NCBI RefSeq assembly: GCF_008831285.2
Contig: NC_045144.1
Coordinates: forward strand, 17,437,716 to 17,501,715
DNA length: 64,000 nt
DNA from: Nymphaea colorata
Lineage: Eukaryota; Streptophyta; Magnoliopsida; Nymphaeales; Nymphaeaceae
Direction: 5' to 3'
Shown here: piece by piece, positions 40,101 through 52,500 of the stretch
Layout of the letters: every line of letters starts with the position of its first letter
Position numbering within the stretch: the stretch's first letter is position 1
Notes under the pieces: model-generated
Databases searched by the model: none
Told to the model about the DNA's origin: nothing
Seen by the model: only the letters and a program-made list of their open reading frames with translations
Position numbers and translations under genes: made by a program

Positions 40101-41196
40101 AAAGCATTACAATACTTTTATAGATTTCAGGGAACTGAATGAAAATCCTGCAAAAAATTAACAGTTTCTTGAATATTTATTTACATTTTATAAAGTTTCT
40201 CTGCAAAGACTACACTAAGGACTTCTGTTACCTGAACTTACACCCAAGGTCTTAATAGTCAAGAATCAGAGGATACCTGACAACAAAATTCTAGATTTAT
40301 TCCTGCTTCAAAAGTAAAAACTATGTCATGCTTTGTGCAATCTACTTGGTTGAGGAGGAAGTTAAGAGGTATCTCCTTCTAAACGATACCTTGCACTTCG
40401 GTGAACAGGAGGACACTCACCATTTTGTATTCCAAGTACAATTTAATCCATTTAATGATAATCGAAGAATATCCCCGGGAGAGGACATGTTGCAACATTT
40501 TAACGGAGTAATGGTATCATCATTTTTGTTCCTCATGTTAGAAGAAGGAACAGAGAGCATCGATCCGTAAATAAATGCAAGACTACTAACTTCCGTTCGC
40601 TTGCTCGCTCATTGGTTGGTTTGTCGTCCACCATGAATTAATTTGATAGATCAGATAGGAAAATCCCAAATTTCTTCGTTACCTTACATTTTCTATCTTT
40701 CTTTATAGAGCTTGTTAAACCGTGATGGAGTGACAGGCCGTAAGACAAAGGTCTGTATTTCTAAGCACTAAAAGCTTAGAACAATACCATTTGCAGGAAA
40801 GAATCCTACTCACGAGGAAATTAGGATATCATGGGAAAAAAGAGTTACGGCAACACTTGAACTCCTAGTTAAATCGATGTTTCTAATACAAGCTTCAGCA
40901 ATTAAACTGACGCATCAATCATCAGGCCCTGCATCCACATCTCGTCAAGGGAGAATAGACAATCCAGATCCCATCTTCCATGTCACACAGATCAGATTGA
41001 TACAAAATTTCTAAAATTCTAGAAAAAGGAAACTCAATTCAACAACAGTCGACCGATTCTGTACAACAAAACCCTCATGAAATCCAAGAAAAAAAATGAG
41101 AGACAGAAACTACATTCTGGATGCTGCTCTGTGCTAAATGACTAAGAAAACAACTAAAACAGATCTCATACATTTCCTTTTCGAATCGAGCATCGG
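37105..41196. other. 4.1 kb without a recognised gene
   Basis: AT-rich DNA with intron-like texture. Two short minus-strand stretches look like exons. At 39172-39228 a CTTACATAG acceptor precedes FDDDEVNGGAYGSVIEEV and a stop. Near 39910-39957 a TGCCCAG acceptor precedes EISESLYSLLANCCA and a stop. They could not be joined to further exons or to a known family. The part next to 41197 is probably the DUF716 3' UTR. Confidence 0.4.
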
Positions 41197-42099
41197 TTAT
41201 GGTTGCATCTCCTTGACCAACGATTTCATCTGAACGTGGTTTCCTTCAGAAAGAGAAGAAGTCGGCAACGCCTCATAAGATCCGAACCTCCTGATTCCCA
41301 CAAACTTCACCGCCAGCGCATACGCCGCCACCACGACCACCAGAACGAAGATCACGTGGAACACAAAGACGAGATCGAGAAGGGCAAGGGCGCGGAGCCT
41401 CGAGTCCTCCAGATCGCACGTCGTGGAGCCTTCGATGCCAGACGCCACGTCCAGGAGCCGGTGGCAACCCTCGGGAATGAACGCCTCCACATAGAGGGAG
41501 AGGCCCGTCTGGAGAACCCAGAGGCCCTGGAGGCAGACGGAGGCCCCGAGGGCGAGGTCAGCGACGAAGATTCTAGGGTTACAGGCGAGGACGAGCGCTA
41601 AGGCGGCTGTCGCGGCTGAGACGTTGGAGGCGAGGAACTCGCACTTGCCCTGAATGCCGGAGGTGACGGTGGAGGAGCTGCGGAGGGTGGAGGAGTGGAG
41701 GGCGAAGCCTGCAGAAGCGACGAAAAAGAAAAACTCGGATGGGAAGGGGAAGAGGGTGGTGGTTTCGGAAAGGAGGATCGAGAGGGAGAGGACAAGGAAG
41801 AAGAGGAGAACGGCCGCAGATTGAAGGGAGGAAAAGCGGTAGACAGGGGTGCTGCCCTTGACGAGGGGGTCAGAGTCAGCGGAGACGAACAGGGTGTACA
41901 AAATGGCGACGGAGAGGAAGGCAAGAACAAGGTGGAGCTGGAGGTGGCGAAGACGGGGGTGGAAGGTGATCGGGTGCCAGGGGCGGGCAGCGAACTCGCG
42001 AGGGGAGCGGAGGTGATTCTTGGCGGAGCAGACGAGGTGCCAGAGACCCAGAGAGAAGAGGGATGCAGAGGAGAGGATGTTGATGACAAGGACCGCCAT
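41197..42099 (-). CDS. DUF716 (TMEM45-like) multi-span membrane protein, 300 aa
   Basis: Intronless. The ATG at 42099 (MAVLVINILSSASLFSLGLWHLV) starts directly at the first membrane segment, as usual for the family; the longer upstream open frame is GC-poor 5' leader and is rejected. Hydrophobic segments lie at roughly 3-25, 50-75, 90-112, 118-138, 160-205 and 235-268, giving six or seven spans. The family signature WHLVCSAKNHL, then RHLQLHL, and a short polar tail (SYEALPTSSLSEGN...) are present. DUF716/TMEM45 proteins are integral membrane proteins of uncertain role; some plant members respond to virus infection or stress. A TATA box sits at 42268-42274. The coding region is strongly GC-rich compared with its flanks. 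Confidence 0.8.
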   Translation of the reverse strand: MAVLVINILSSASLFSLGLWHLVCSAKNHLRSPREFAARPWHPITFHPRLRHLQLHLVLAFLSVAILYTLFVSADSDPLVKGSTPVYRFSSLQSAAVLLFFLVLSLSILLSETTTLFPFPSEFFFFVASAGFALHSSTLRSSSTVTSGIQGKCEFLASNVSAATAALALVLACNPRIFVADLALGASVCLQGLWVLQTGLSLYVEAFIPEGCHRLLDVASGIEGSTTCDLEDSRLRALALLDLVFVFHVIFVLVVVVAAYALAVKFVGIRRFGSYEALPTSSLSEGNHVQMKSLVKEMQP

Positions 42100-42267
42100 C
42101 TCCCACCTTCCTTCCTTCGTGCTCTTCCTTCTCTTCCTCTTCTTCCCTCCTTCTTCCTTTGCTGCTGCTACTCTTCTACTTGCGGTTTTCTTCCTCTCCC
42201 TTCGCTTTCTTCCTCCAACTCCAATTGGAGAGAGGGAAAACGAAAAGTCTAAAATGTCGCCTTCTTT

Positions 42268-42274
42268 CTTTATA
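42268..42274 (-). promoter_or_regulatory. TATA box of DUF716 gene
   Basis: On the minus strand this reads TATAAAG, about 170 bases upstream of the ATG at 42099. Confidence 0.5.
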
Positions 42275-42299
42275 ATAGTTTGGGTTCCAGTCAACCGCG

Positions 42300-44344
42300 C
42301 CAGAGGCCTGCGCTCGCACCCTCACGACAAATCCAAGACAAAGAAGAATGAAACTTTCATCAGACCATTAGAAATTGGTGCATTTTCAATAATCCATTCT
42401 CAAATCTCAATCCAATGCATGTTACGTTCTCGTTGTTCAAAAGCTGATGTTCTCTGCATCAATCATGTAGTTCATTTCTGCAGATTTCAACATTATAAGA
42501 AAATGCCGAGAACAAGTCCAATACATGTTGGATAGTCATATAAAATGATTAAACATACGGACGACTTTTGTTAACTATATGTTTGTAAATATATCTAGAT
42601 GGTTAAAGGAAATATCCAAAGGCATGAGTTTCTGAACAGGAAGACCCACAAACCTTTTTCGGCGACTTGTAGTCCTCCAGTATCCATTTTTGAGAGCAGG
42701 GTTTTGGTGAATTTTGTATGAAAACTGCCAGAACATTGCCTTCTGGAATTCATTGGAGGACATTTTTCTGAACGAAAACCATGTAGGTGGTGTCAGCATA
42801 AATGCCCCGGATGAAAACCACGACATAGATGATCTCTAGCGAGCTTTGGTGGGCCTGTGGCGTAGTCAACTCTATGTAAGCCCTAACAAGAATGATTTAT
42901 TAAGGATAGAGAGCACCAAGAGAGAGCTCGGGGTCCAAGTAACAGGAATAAGGTTCAACTTGTATCGTTCCAATTTTATTGGATTCCAACTTTGTAACAC
43001 ATCATACGATCATTGATCATCCCACCTGTTCTTCACCTACGCGCTATGGTTGTAAGAAAGATTAGACAATGTGGACTGGAAGCGCCGAAACTGGGACGTC
43101 AATGAAAATCAAGAGTCAAGCACGTCGTCTTTAATGATAAAATACGGATTCTTTTCATTGTTGCAATGAGACATTCAACCTAAAACACCAAGAGATTTAT
43201 TGGGCTGTTCTGGTGGGTAAACCAACTGGTGAAATGTGCCGGTTGGTCCACTTTATATCATCTACAGAACTTGAGAACGGATTAGTTTTCTTTCGTAAGC
43301 TTTTCTGAAGTAAGAACGCCATCCAGTATGGCGTCCTTGTTAGGTGGGATCTGTACCAACCTTGTCCAGTGTAGACCCAGCCAGGTGATATCTGCAATTG
43401 GCAAGACCGCAGATGTCACCTGCAATTAGCAAGACCACGAAGCAAGATCGTAGAAAAGTACCTCACCTCTGCATGAGAATTGCACAAATTGAAACGAAAT
43501 TTTGCTTATAAACCAGATCAACTACTTTGGAACTTTACTATCTAGAACTAATGGAGCAGCGTCAAAAATGTACATGGACATACCAAAATTTTTTTGTTAC
43601 AATAAGTGAATCTGCAATTAGCAGACTATTCTTTGGGCCCACAATCTTTCATCAAATTGGTTGGTTCACAAGCATCACCTATGCTATCTTCCAAAACTTA
43701 GTGCCGGACCTGCAAACCTTTGACTATTGTCATATTCATATAATCAAGTAATTGAATGCCATCCAAAGAACCGAAGTAAGAGCTTGAAGTGCTTATTCAT
43801 GGATCGCAGTTTTGAGTATGACATATGGGTAGCAGCCACCATGCTGATTTTAAACCTGCAGTACCATTCAAGGGTATAAATGATGTAAATAAGCGAAGCA
43901 CCACTATAAAATCTTGAAGAAATAAGAAAATAGGCCAAAGCTCTATGGATTTTAAACTATCCTTACCTTGTCAGATTATCAAGCCTGACCTTCCACTTTT
44001 CCGAAAGGTGGTTCTGAAGATCTAGCAGCCGAGAACTTTGCATCAGTATTTTTGTACAGAATCAATACAGTGTATATGAATAGATATTGAAACTGCTTCC
44101 AGAGATGATTTACACAGATTTTGCAACCCTGAAGCAGAATGTTACTGGATCCTTGAGATGCGACTTCCATCATCAGACTATAGAGCAAATAGAAGTAGCT
44201 CCCCATGGTATGCCCGAACTCCAAAATGAAAGCTTGCTAGCCTTCCAACTTGGACCTTTTGTTTTAAAAGAAGATATTTATCTTGGACAGATAGACTAAT
44301 CAGCAGAGCAAAAGAAGTTGTGGACACTGTCCCACCAAAAGCAA
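42300..44344. other. Intergenic, no gene recognised
   Basis: Holds the DUF716 upstream DNA and the downstream region of the TRCF gene. Open frames (42575-42826, 43527-43751) lack any signature. The segment 43390-43440 has two copies of a GCAA-TGGCAAGACC-like word, probably chance or a short duplication. Confidence 0.45.
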
Positions 44345-46516
44345 TTAACATTTAATGAGAGCCGGCATGGCATCATAGAACTCAGCCAAGCATTGAAAGA
44401 TCCAATTCAGAAGTTGTTCACTTGGTAGCTCAAGAAGCAATTCTGCCTGCAAAAAGACGAAATATCAAAAAGCGGTTGGATAATATAAAAGATCAAACGA
44501 CAAGTAATTCAAAAAATAATAAGTTTGATCAGACAAGGATAGATATCAGTTAGAAATGTGTTTATGAATAGTGGAGACTGAAGACCAATATATTACGCTT
44601 TTTGTCACTTATACAGGTAACCAAGACGGGGGCTCATGTAGCTAAGAAAGAGCAACTATAACCAATCCATAACTTAAATCCATTATGTGCTTCAAATATT
44701 CTGTGCTTCAAATATTAACCAGATAATTGTGAATCTGTGATGCATAATGGTTGGAAAATTAATATGCCAAAGAACTTAATGCAGAAGCCAAAACCAAAAA
44801 AACAGGTAAAATATATTACCTTTATTTGGTTATCTTCAAATACCAGAGAATTCCGGAAAATATCTGTAGGCATAGACTCTACTATAAGCCTGAAAACCCT
44901 TTTACTCATGCTTGTTCTCATACCAACCACCTTTCCAAAGGTATATATCTTACTGATACCAAGGTCTGCAGCCATCCTTCTTACATAAAGCTTCTTCAAA
45001 AGTATCTGTGCAAAGAAACACATTTTCAGAAACCACATACAAAACTTGCAGCAGCAAAAAAGCGGAAAAAAGTACACCTCCATTGAACGAGGTTCTTTCC
45101 CATATTGACGGCGCAACTGTTCAGTAAATTGCATCAGACTCCAAATATCTTTTCCAGCAGCTTTCTCAGCTTCATTTATTAACTCGACAGGATTCTCTAG
45201 ACGATTAATATATTCTGATGAAAGCTGGGGCCTTATGTCTATATCAAGCTGTCGAAAAATGAAGAACGACCTTTAGTATCAATATCAAAGTGTTGCCCGT
45301 TAAGAAAGCTAAGACAAAGGTGTAAGAAGCACCCATACCTGGACGTTTTTGTAATTAACTGGAACTAATCGATGTTCATCAACCTGGACAGCCAAAATAA
45401 GAACATTAAAATTGAACAAGTATATTTTATGGAATAGAAATTACCTATACATGCATCTTTGATTAGTTACATTGAAAATATTCACTTTTCAAATGGCATA
45501 CCTTCACACCAGCATGTTAAATTACAACATGCTTAAAAATCTAGCACTAGCAGATGTGGTTCGCCACTATAACATACAGATATAGTAGGTTTCTAACAAA
45601 TTGCTAACTTATGCACGTCTTATAAGTGGAAATTGGTAGAAGACTACATGGCCCATATAGATTTGCTAGTGCAAATGATGACCCAGAAGGGACAGAACAA
45701 AACAAATTACCTCCTACAAAAGAAAAGAAAAAAAAAAAGAAGGAAATCAAACGAATGTCCCTTCTGAGTTCAGTATAAAATGAAGTCAAATTACCCAGCT
45801 CTTCTGAGTTCAGTATAAAATGAAGTCAAATTACCCTGCTGCAGCTGTATACTTTTGCCAAAATAAACCCCAGGGCATTGGAGAACAGAAAAAGTCAGCA
45901 GGTATTTTTAGAGTGTAGACACAAGCCACAAGTACTTCCAAGAAACACAAAACTAGATGTACTTGTGCAGCTCCCAGGACCTAAGAGTAAAGCATATTGG
46001 CTGACAATTTTGGAGAAGATATAATCACTGAATTGACTGGTGATAGCAAAAAGGGAATAGAAGGCCTGAAATAGGAAGAGTTTCAGAAAGTAAATCCTAG
46101 GTACCAATTCTTTTCTTTCAATTTCAAACAAATGCAAGGACGACAAGGAAAAACCTATTCCTTCTTTGTGCCTTTTCATTTAACCTTTTTCTTTTTTGGC
46201 ATAACAAGCATCAGGTGTTGTCAAGCAAGAGAATGCTCAGTCTTGGTGAACATTTTAATCTGACAAGTACCTTGGACAAGCTCTCAAACAGCATCTCAAA
46301 GAAGAGATCTATGCCAACATTTCCAACATCGCCAGTCTGTTGTTCACCAAAAATATTTCCAAACCCTCTGATTGCCATGTCTCTCTCTGCAAGATTAAAA
46401 CCTTGACCAAGATCACGGCATTCTTCAAGAGCTGCAAGTCTCTCCTGTTGTTCAAAAGAGAAAATTAAAGATGGCCACAGAATAGAAAAAATACCACCCC
46501 AACCCTCTCTCCCTCT

Positions 46517-46566
<50 letters not shown>

Positions 46567-49500
46567 CAAATTTGGACTCACGCTCTGTGTGTAAACATGT
46601 GTATCATGCACACTAACACATATAGACTCACACTCGTTTTGAACCTATAATTTTCCTCCTCTTCAACACATAAATACATCTAGATGAATGGTGGACCAGA
46701 CCTTCCATCAGCTAAAATAAGTCCAGCTAGTTTTATAGAAATAAGAAGGATCCTCGCAGGCCATACCAGCCTTACCCGATTGAACATTAAATACCATTGG
46801 TCTATTAATTACCCAAAAAAGAAAAAAGAAAAGGACTCCCTGTAATTAACAACAGTCAACCTTAAATAAGAGTACACTATAAAAAACAGTGAAGGAGAGG
46901 GTTATGCCTTTAAAGATGGATCGTTTGAGAGAAAAATGGACAGCTTGGGATACTTAAGTGTTCTGTTTATGAAGAACCACAATCATTGTGCTGATCATGG
47001 TTAGTCTAAAGGATTTCTAAAGGAAGGACAGATATGCAATTGCATCAGAAGCATAGGGATCGATGCACAAAACTTCAAAGAGGGACTAATTTGCAAAACA
47101 GTTGATACAATAATGCTAGAGGAATAAGTTTTATCATAGAGAACTTCATTGTAGAATGTCTTCTAAATATGTGATAAGCACTGCATTACAGAATGTGTTT
47201 TAAATAGTGCTGGAAACGGTTGACAACATACCAATGCTTGATCCGATAGTGTTGCTTTATCAGGATAAAATAAATATGCATGTGCTTCTTTGTCTGCTCT
47301 TCCAACTCTTCCACGAAGCTACAATGAGACAAAATGATGGTAAGCATTTGAAAGGGTCTAATTCTTTGGCTTCAAATATCAAATGATAGACCATTCAGAA
47401 CCATGACAATCAAATCAAGGAAGTTCTGCAAAAATGCACTCAATTTTCAATTGGATCCAATTTGGTCACTGTACAATGTATATACTTTTCTACATTTAAC
47501 TGTTAGATATTATGCATGTAGAACTATATCTATCAGTATACATGCATGCATGCCTACATACTTACATTACACACGCATATATGTATTTCAGTATTTGTAT
47601 ACAGGACTTTATGTAATCTATTTTTCCTTTTTCTTTTTGTTATTTTAACAATTTATTTTTTTCGGTCAAGAATGACCTTCACCCAAGGCTGAACTAGCTA
47701 GATCTTTATAGGCATATCAATACTCTCCCAAATTAAGCTGATCCATTGTTTTTTGGACCCTATTTTGTGTCTAGATCCTACTTATTGCTTTTGTTCCACA
47801 TTCTCAGTTTTAGACCCTTATATCGTTTATTATCGTGGGCTTCTTTTGGATCCCCAATCCAATAAAGGGCATGTTCCTTTGCAGGATGATTAATTTTGAA
47901 GTGATTAAGAATTATTTTGCCCTACTTTCATTGTTAATTTCCACTTTCCCCTTATTTCATGTTATTCAATTTGCCTTTGATGCTCTGTCAGTTCATCTTC
48001 TCACAGGAGTAGAGCGATGACATCTAATCACTGCATTAAAAATCATGAAGTCCTAAAAATATTTCCAGTTGTCCAGCCGGGTCATTTTTGAGATGAAGAA
48101 TATCATGTCTAATTCAATCTCAACTGCATACATCTTTTATTGGGAAGGTAATAACAAAAAGCAGATGCAGGTTAGACATTGGTCATCTCCTAATACCAGT
48201 TGTCCAGACTCCAGATATCTTCCGCAGGTAATTTAGCAATTTATGTCTGTAGCTCACTCTTCCAAGAGTCCTCCACTTGGTAATTTGTTTGCTAAATGAA
48301 GTAAAGAATACATTTTTCCACATGGTAAGACAGCTTATATTCTTCCATTCACTCCTCCTTGTATTGATCGGCACTTGTTCAGATTAATCAGCAAGGAACT
48401 ACTCCTATAGCTTCCAAAACTATGAATCAAAATGATAAAACTGAAATTACAGACACAAATAGACAGATGCATGAGAACTTTGTCATATGGGAATGAATAC
48501 CAAACGTGCAAGTATAGGGATGAATACACACATTCACCTATAAGATCATAACACAGTAGACATAAAGTCTGTCATCCAGTGATTTGTACAATTTTTCATC
48601 TTTAAGATTTCTTACCAGATCAAATATTCAGTTGTACATAATTGAGCACAGGAACTCAAAGCTTCATCTACTATGCAAGAACAGAACAATCGTTTCCAAA
48701 AGAAAAACTTTTACCATCACTAAAAATGACTATAGTCGGATTCCCAAAATAGACAGGGTCTTAATTATGCAAACATGAAAATGAAATCTTGGACTGGCCT
48801 ACTAAAATAGCAGGTTACATTATGATCAGTGGAAATGGAAAAGGAAAACAAGACCAACAGCAAGTATGCATATAGCACATATTCTTTTACCATACAAACA
48901 GATCCATGATGTAATAATGTATGTTGCACAGAACAAGATATATGAAAAGATAAACCAAACCTGATATAGTTGTGCAAGTCCAAACTTGTGAACGTCTTGA
49001 ACAATAATTGTATTGGCATTTTGGATGTCAAGACCGCTTTCAACTATATTTGTGCAAACAAGAATTTTTGTCTCCCCGAGTGCAAACTTTTCCATTGTAT
49101 CTTCTAGTAGCTTAGAGTATTGCTGTAGAAAAAGAGATGGATTAGCTTAAGGAGGGAAGGAAGCACAATTTTTCCCATTGTATCTTGAGTAGCTTAGAGT
49201 ATTTCTCTAGAAAAAGAGATGGAATAGCGTAAGAAGAAGGAAGCTATATTATCAAGAAGAATATCGCCGGCAGTTGGACAATACTGACAAAAGTTTTTTT
49301 TTAAAAAAAAAAACATTACAAATCCAACTGATAAAAATTAGGTAATATTGTTAATGCCAACAAAGAAAAAGCATAATAACTTATATTTAAGGATGGTAAA
49401 ATAGGAAATCCTGACAATAAGATAAATATATTTGCCTGTTGGATATAATAGCATGCCTATCTTTATATTGTTAAATGGATCAGAAAGTCCACAAAGTACT

Positions 49501-52500
49501 ATCTAACAATAGCAAAGCATGGAAGTTATCACAAGCATCACACCAGATAGTTAAAATGGAAACTGATAATCTACAATAGGTAGAGGACTACCAATATCTG
49601 TGAGAGATTAACTAAAGTCCAAACATCAAAGCATAAGAAATTGAGACATCTAGCCAATGTTTAACACATAAAGTGTAACACCCCAGATGTTTAGTCCCAT
49701 ATCGAAGATTGTGAGGGATCTTCAAGGGCAAACTGCAGCCTACAGTCATAACCAAACAGGCATGTGATGAAAACACATGAAAATTTTACAAGTACAACAA
49801 CCACAACCAAACAGAAAACTAAACATATTTTAGAATGTAAAAAGATGAATTACTTTGCCATGGGCAATTGCTATTGGAACATCTGGAAATGATTGCTCAA
49901 GAAAATCTACCACATCCTCAAGTCCTGTACAATTGGAACAGCATCCATTAACAATTACTAGAAAATTCATAAAGGTAGCATAGAACCCAAAATGTTGAAA
50001 CAAAGATCGTAATACGTAAAACTGATACACTTGGATGTTTTCCAATAATCTGTCAATAGGATAATAATCAACACTTGCAAAAATTTGCAAATTTAAAGAA
50101 GGAAATCTTGCTTTAATAAATGAGTGCTGATTACCCTTAATTCGTGGCAAAACATAGAAAACTTGACCACCACGAGCAAGCTCAAAGTTGATTGCTGAAA
50201 GAACCTTTTCCTCACTAAATGGTGAAAGATGAGTTTTTATTGGAACTCTTTCCGGAGGAGGAGTCGCAATTAAACTGAAAGGCGAATAACCAATTGCTCA
50301 AGGAAAGAAAACCAAGTTGGTATACAGTTGTATTGCAAAGCAACATGTATAACTAGAAACAACAAACACATCAATAGCAAGAGAGAGATTAAATTTGAAG
50401 AACAAATAATAAATGGATGTCCACAAGCCTCTCTTTTCAGTTTCTCCTCACTTTTCTCAATCAAACGTCTGCCATGTCTATCCTATTCAGTTTTTTTATG
50501 TTTTCATAGTGATAGTGTCAAGCCATCATCAACCTAGGTATCCTGGCTTATCAAATGAGGAGACAGAATTCACATAGTTGGAAATGTCTTAAGCTAAAGC
50601 CTGAGCATAATCTACAACCAGTGAAGAGTACCTTGCATCACGAAACCCTGTCAATGCCAAGTAAAGTGTCCGTGGTATAGGTGTTGCAGAAAGAGTAAGA
50701 ACATCTACTGATGTCTTGAATGAAGCTATTCTCTCCTTTTGCTTCACACCAAATCTCTATAAGGCCAGAACCAGAAGATATGAAGGTTAAAAAAAGAGAG
50801 GAATGAGATATGCATACCAGTCATTGTTTCACATGAAATATGCACTTTAAAGAAAAGGGAAATAAAAAATGGTGCAAGAAAACTTGCACAAAGCAAATCA
50901 ATATAAAAGAAACTATGCTTCAACAATCATAGTTTTCAAAGGTGCACAGGATCATGAAGCATACAAAAATAATAAAGATGTCGTAAGCCTTGAGTCAGTC
51001 CAAAACAACTACTGAGATATAAAGTTCACATAAACTACAGTAGACTCGCGCTCTTTTAATGTTTTTTGAAATGCAAATTCTAGTGCCTAAATTGCTGGCA
51101 TACATTTTTATTCATAGATTTTTCACATAGAATTTGAACCATTATCAGTGGCATTCCGATAAGTTGCATATGAAAATCATCACAAATTTGTTATCTGTAA
51201 AGCTAACACACCTGTTCCTCATCAACAACAAGAAGGCCAAGATTGTTATAAACCACACGAGTTCCAAGAAGGGCATGTGTTCCAACAACGATGTCCAGCA
51301 GGCCTTGTCTAATCATTGCAAGATACTCCTCTTTTTCGGCTTTTGTCTGAAAATGGCATGACAATATAGGTTAGTGCAGATGTATACAATTCCACATGTA
51401 GATCACACTACAGATCCAGTAATTACTTTGGCCTTCTCCTTGCACAGTTTTGTACATTCATAAATGGTTTAAACTTTAAATGACACTACGGTGATGGGAA
51501 CACTATCTCTGCCAATTTCTAGCACTTCTTTGCCAAATCTGGTTTCTCAAAATGGCCTACTCCCCAAGTGAGTTAAAGAATCATATGGAATTTCTACACT
51601 TGGATCAGCTTGCAATGCAACCACATGCTGGAACCACTCCCTTGCAACATCTACAGACATCCAATTTGACATTTTTACATGACTTCATATCTTTTCCCAG
51701 CATCAAAAGATCCAGAATCAAGGCATAACAGAAATTGATGAAGGACAAAACATTAAAAAATGTTCAACATGGTTCCATCCTGCCAGTCATTAAGCTCATC
51801 TATCGGTTGCAAGTTCAAACACAAGAAGGACAAGAAAGCTATTCTTAGCTTGTAATGTGCACACGTAGGGGTCTGTGCGTCACAGAGAAAGAGAGTAAGA
51901 GAAAGAGCATTGGTAACAAAGTTTTACCTCAAAACTGCTAAATGTACCTCCCTAACCAAAGGGGTAAAACCATACTTTCAATGTGTATTTTAAGGAAGTG
52001 GATTTTAGAATAACAGCAGCAGTTACCAGAAGATGTGCTAATGAATTTCCAAGAATTTACACACCTGGAACCTGCTTAGAAGTCCGACCTTAATATCAGG
52101 ATACCGAGCAAAGCGTTCAGAAATAACTTCATAGTGTTGCTTAGCGAGTACAATTGTTGGTGCTAGAACCATGGCCTGCTTTCCTGCTGCAATGATGCAG
52201 AATATAGCCCTAAGAGCAACTTCAGTTTTACCAAATCCAACATCCCCACAAATCAATCTGTCCATTGGAGTCTCTCTCTCTGTCAAGTCTTTGTAAACAT
52301 CAAGAAAGGCCTGTAACCAAAACCAGAATATGTAGACTTAGAAAGAAATCCAGGAAGTGAACCTGTCATGGATATAGTGGAACACATCAATCTATATCAC
52401 TACATTGGTTCAAAACCTTCAGACTTGTCCAAGTAGAAAAATTGGAAGAACATTATACCGTACTGTGAAGTAGGCACTTATGAATATCAAACACAAGCTT

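Noticed and set aside
41695-42252. 185-codon plus-strand Glu/Gly-rich frame and overlapping minus frames
   Set aside because: These are shadows of the GC-rich DUF716 gene in other frames.
42100-42294. N-terminal extension of the DUF716 frame
   Set aside because: The extension is Lys/Arg low-complexity and starts close to the TATA box. The family begins at the first membrane span.
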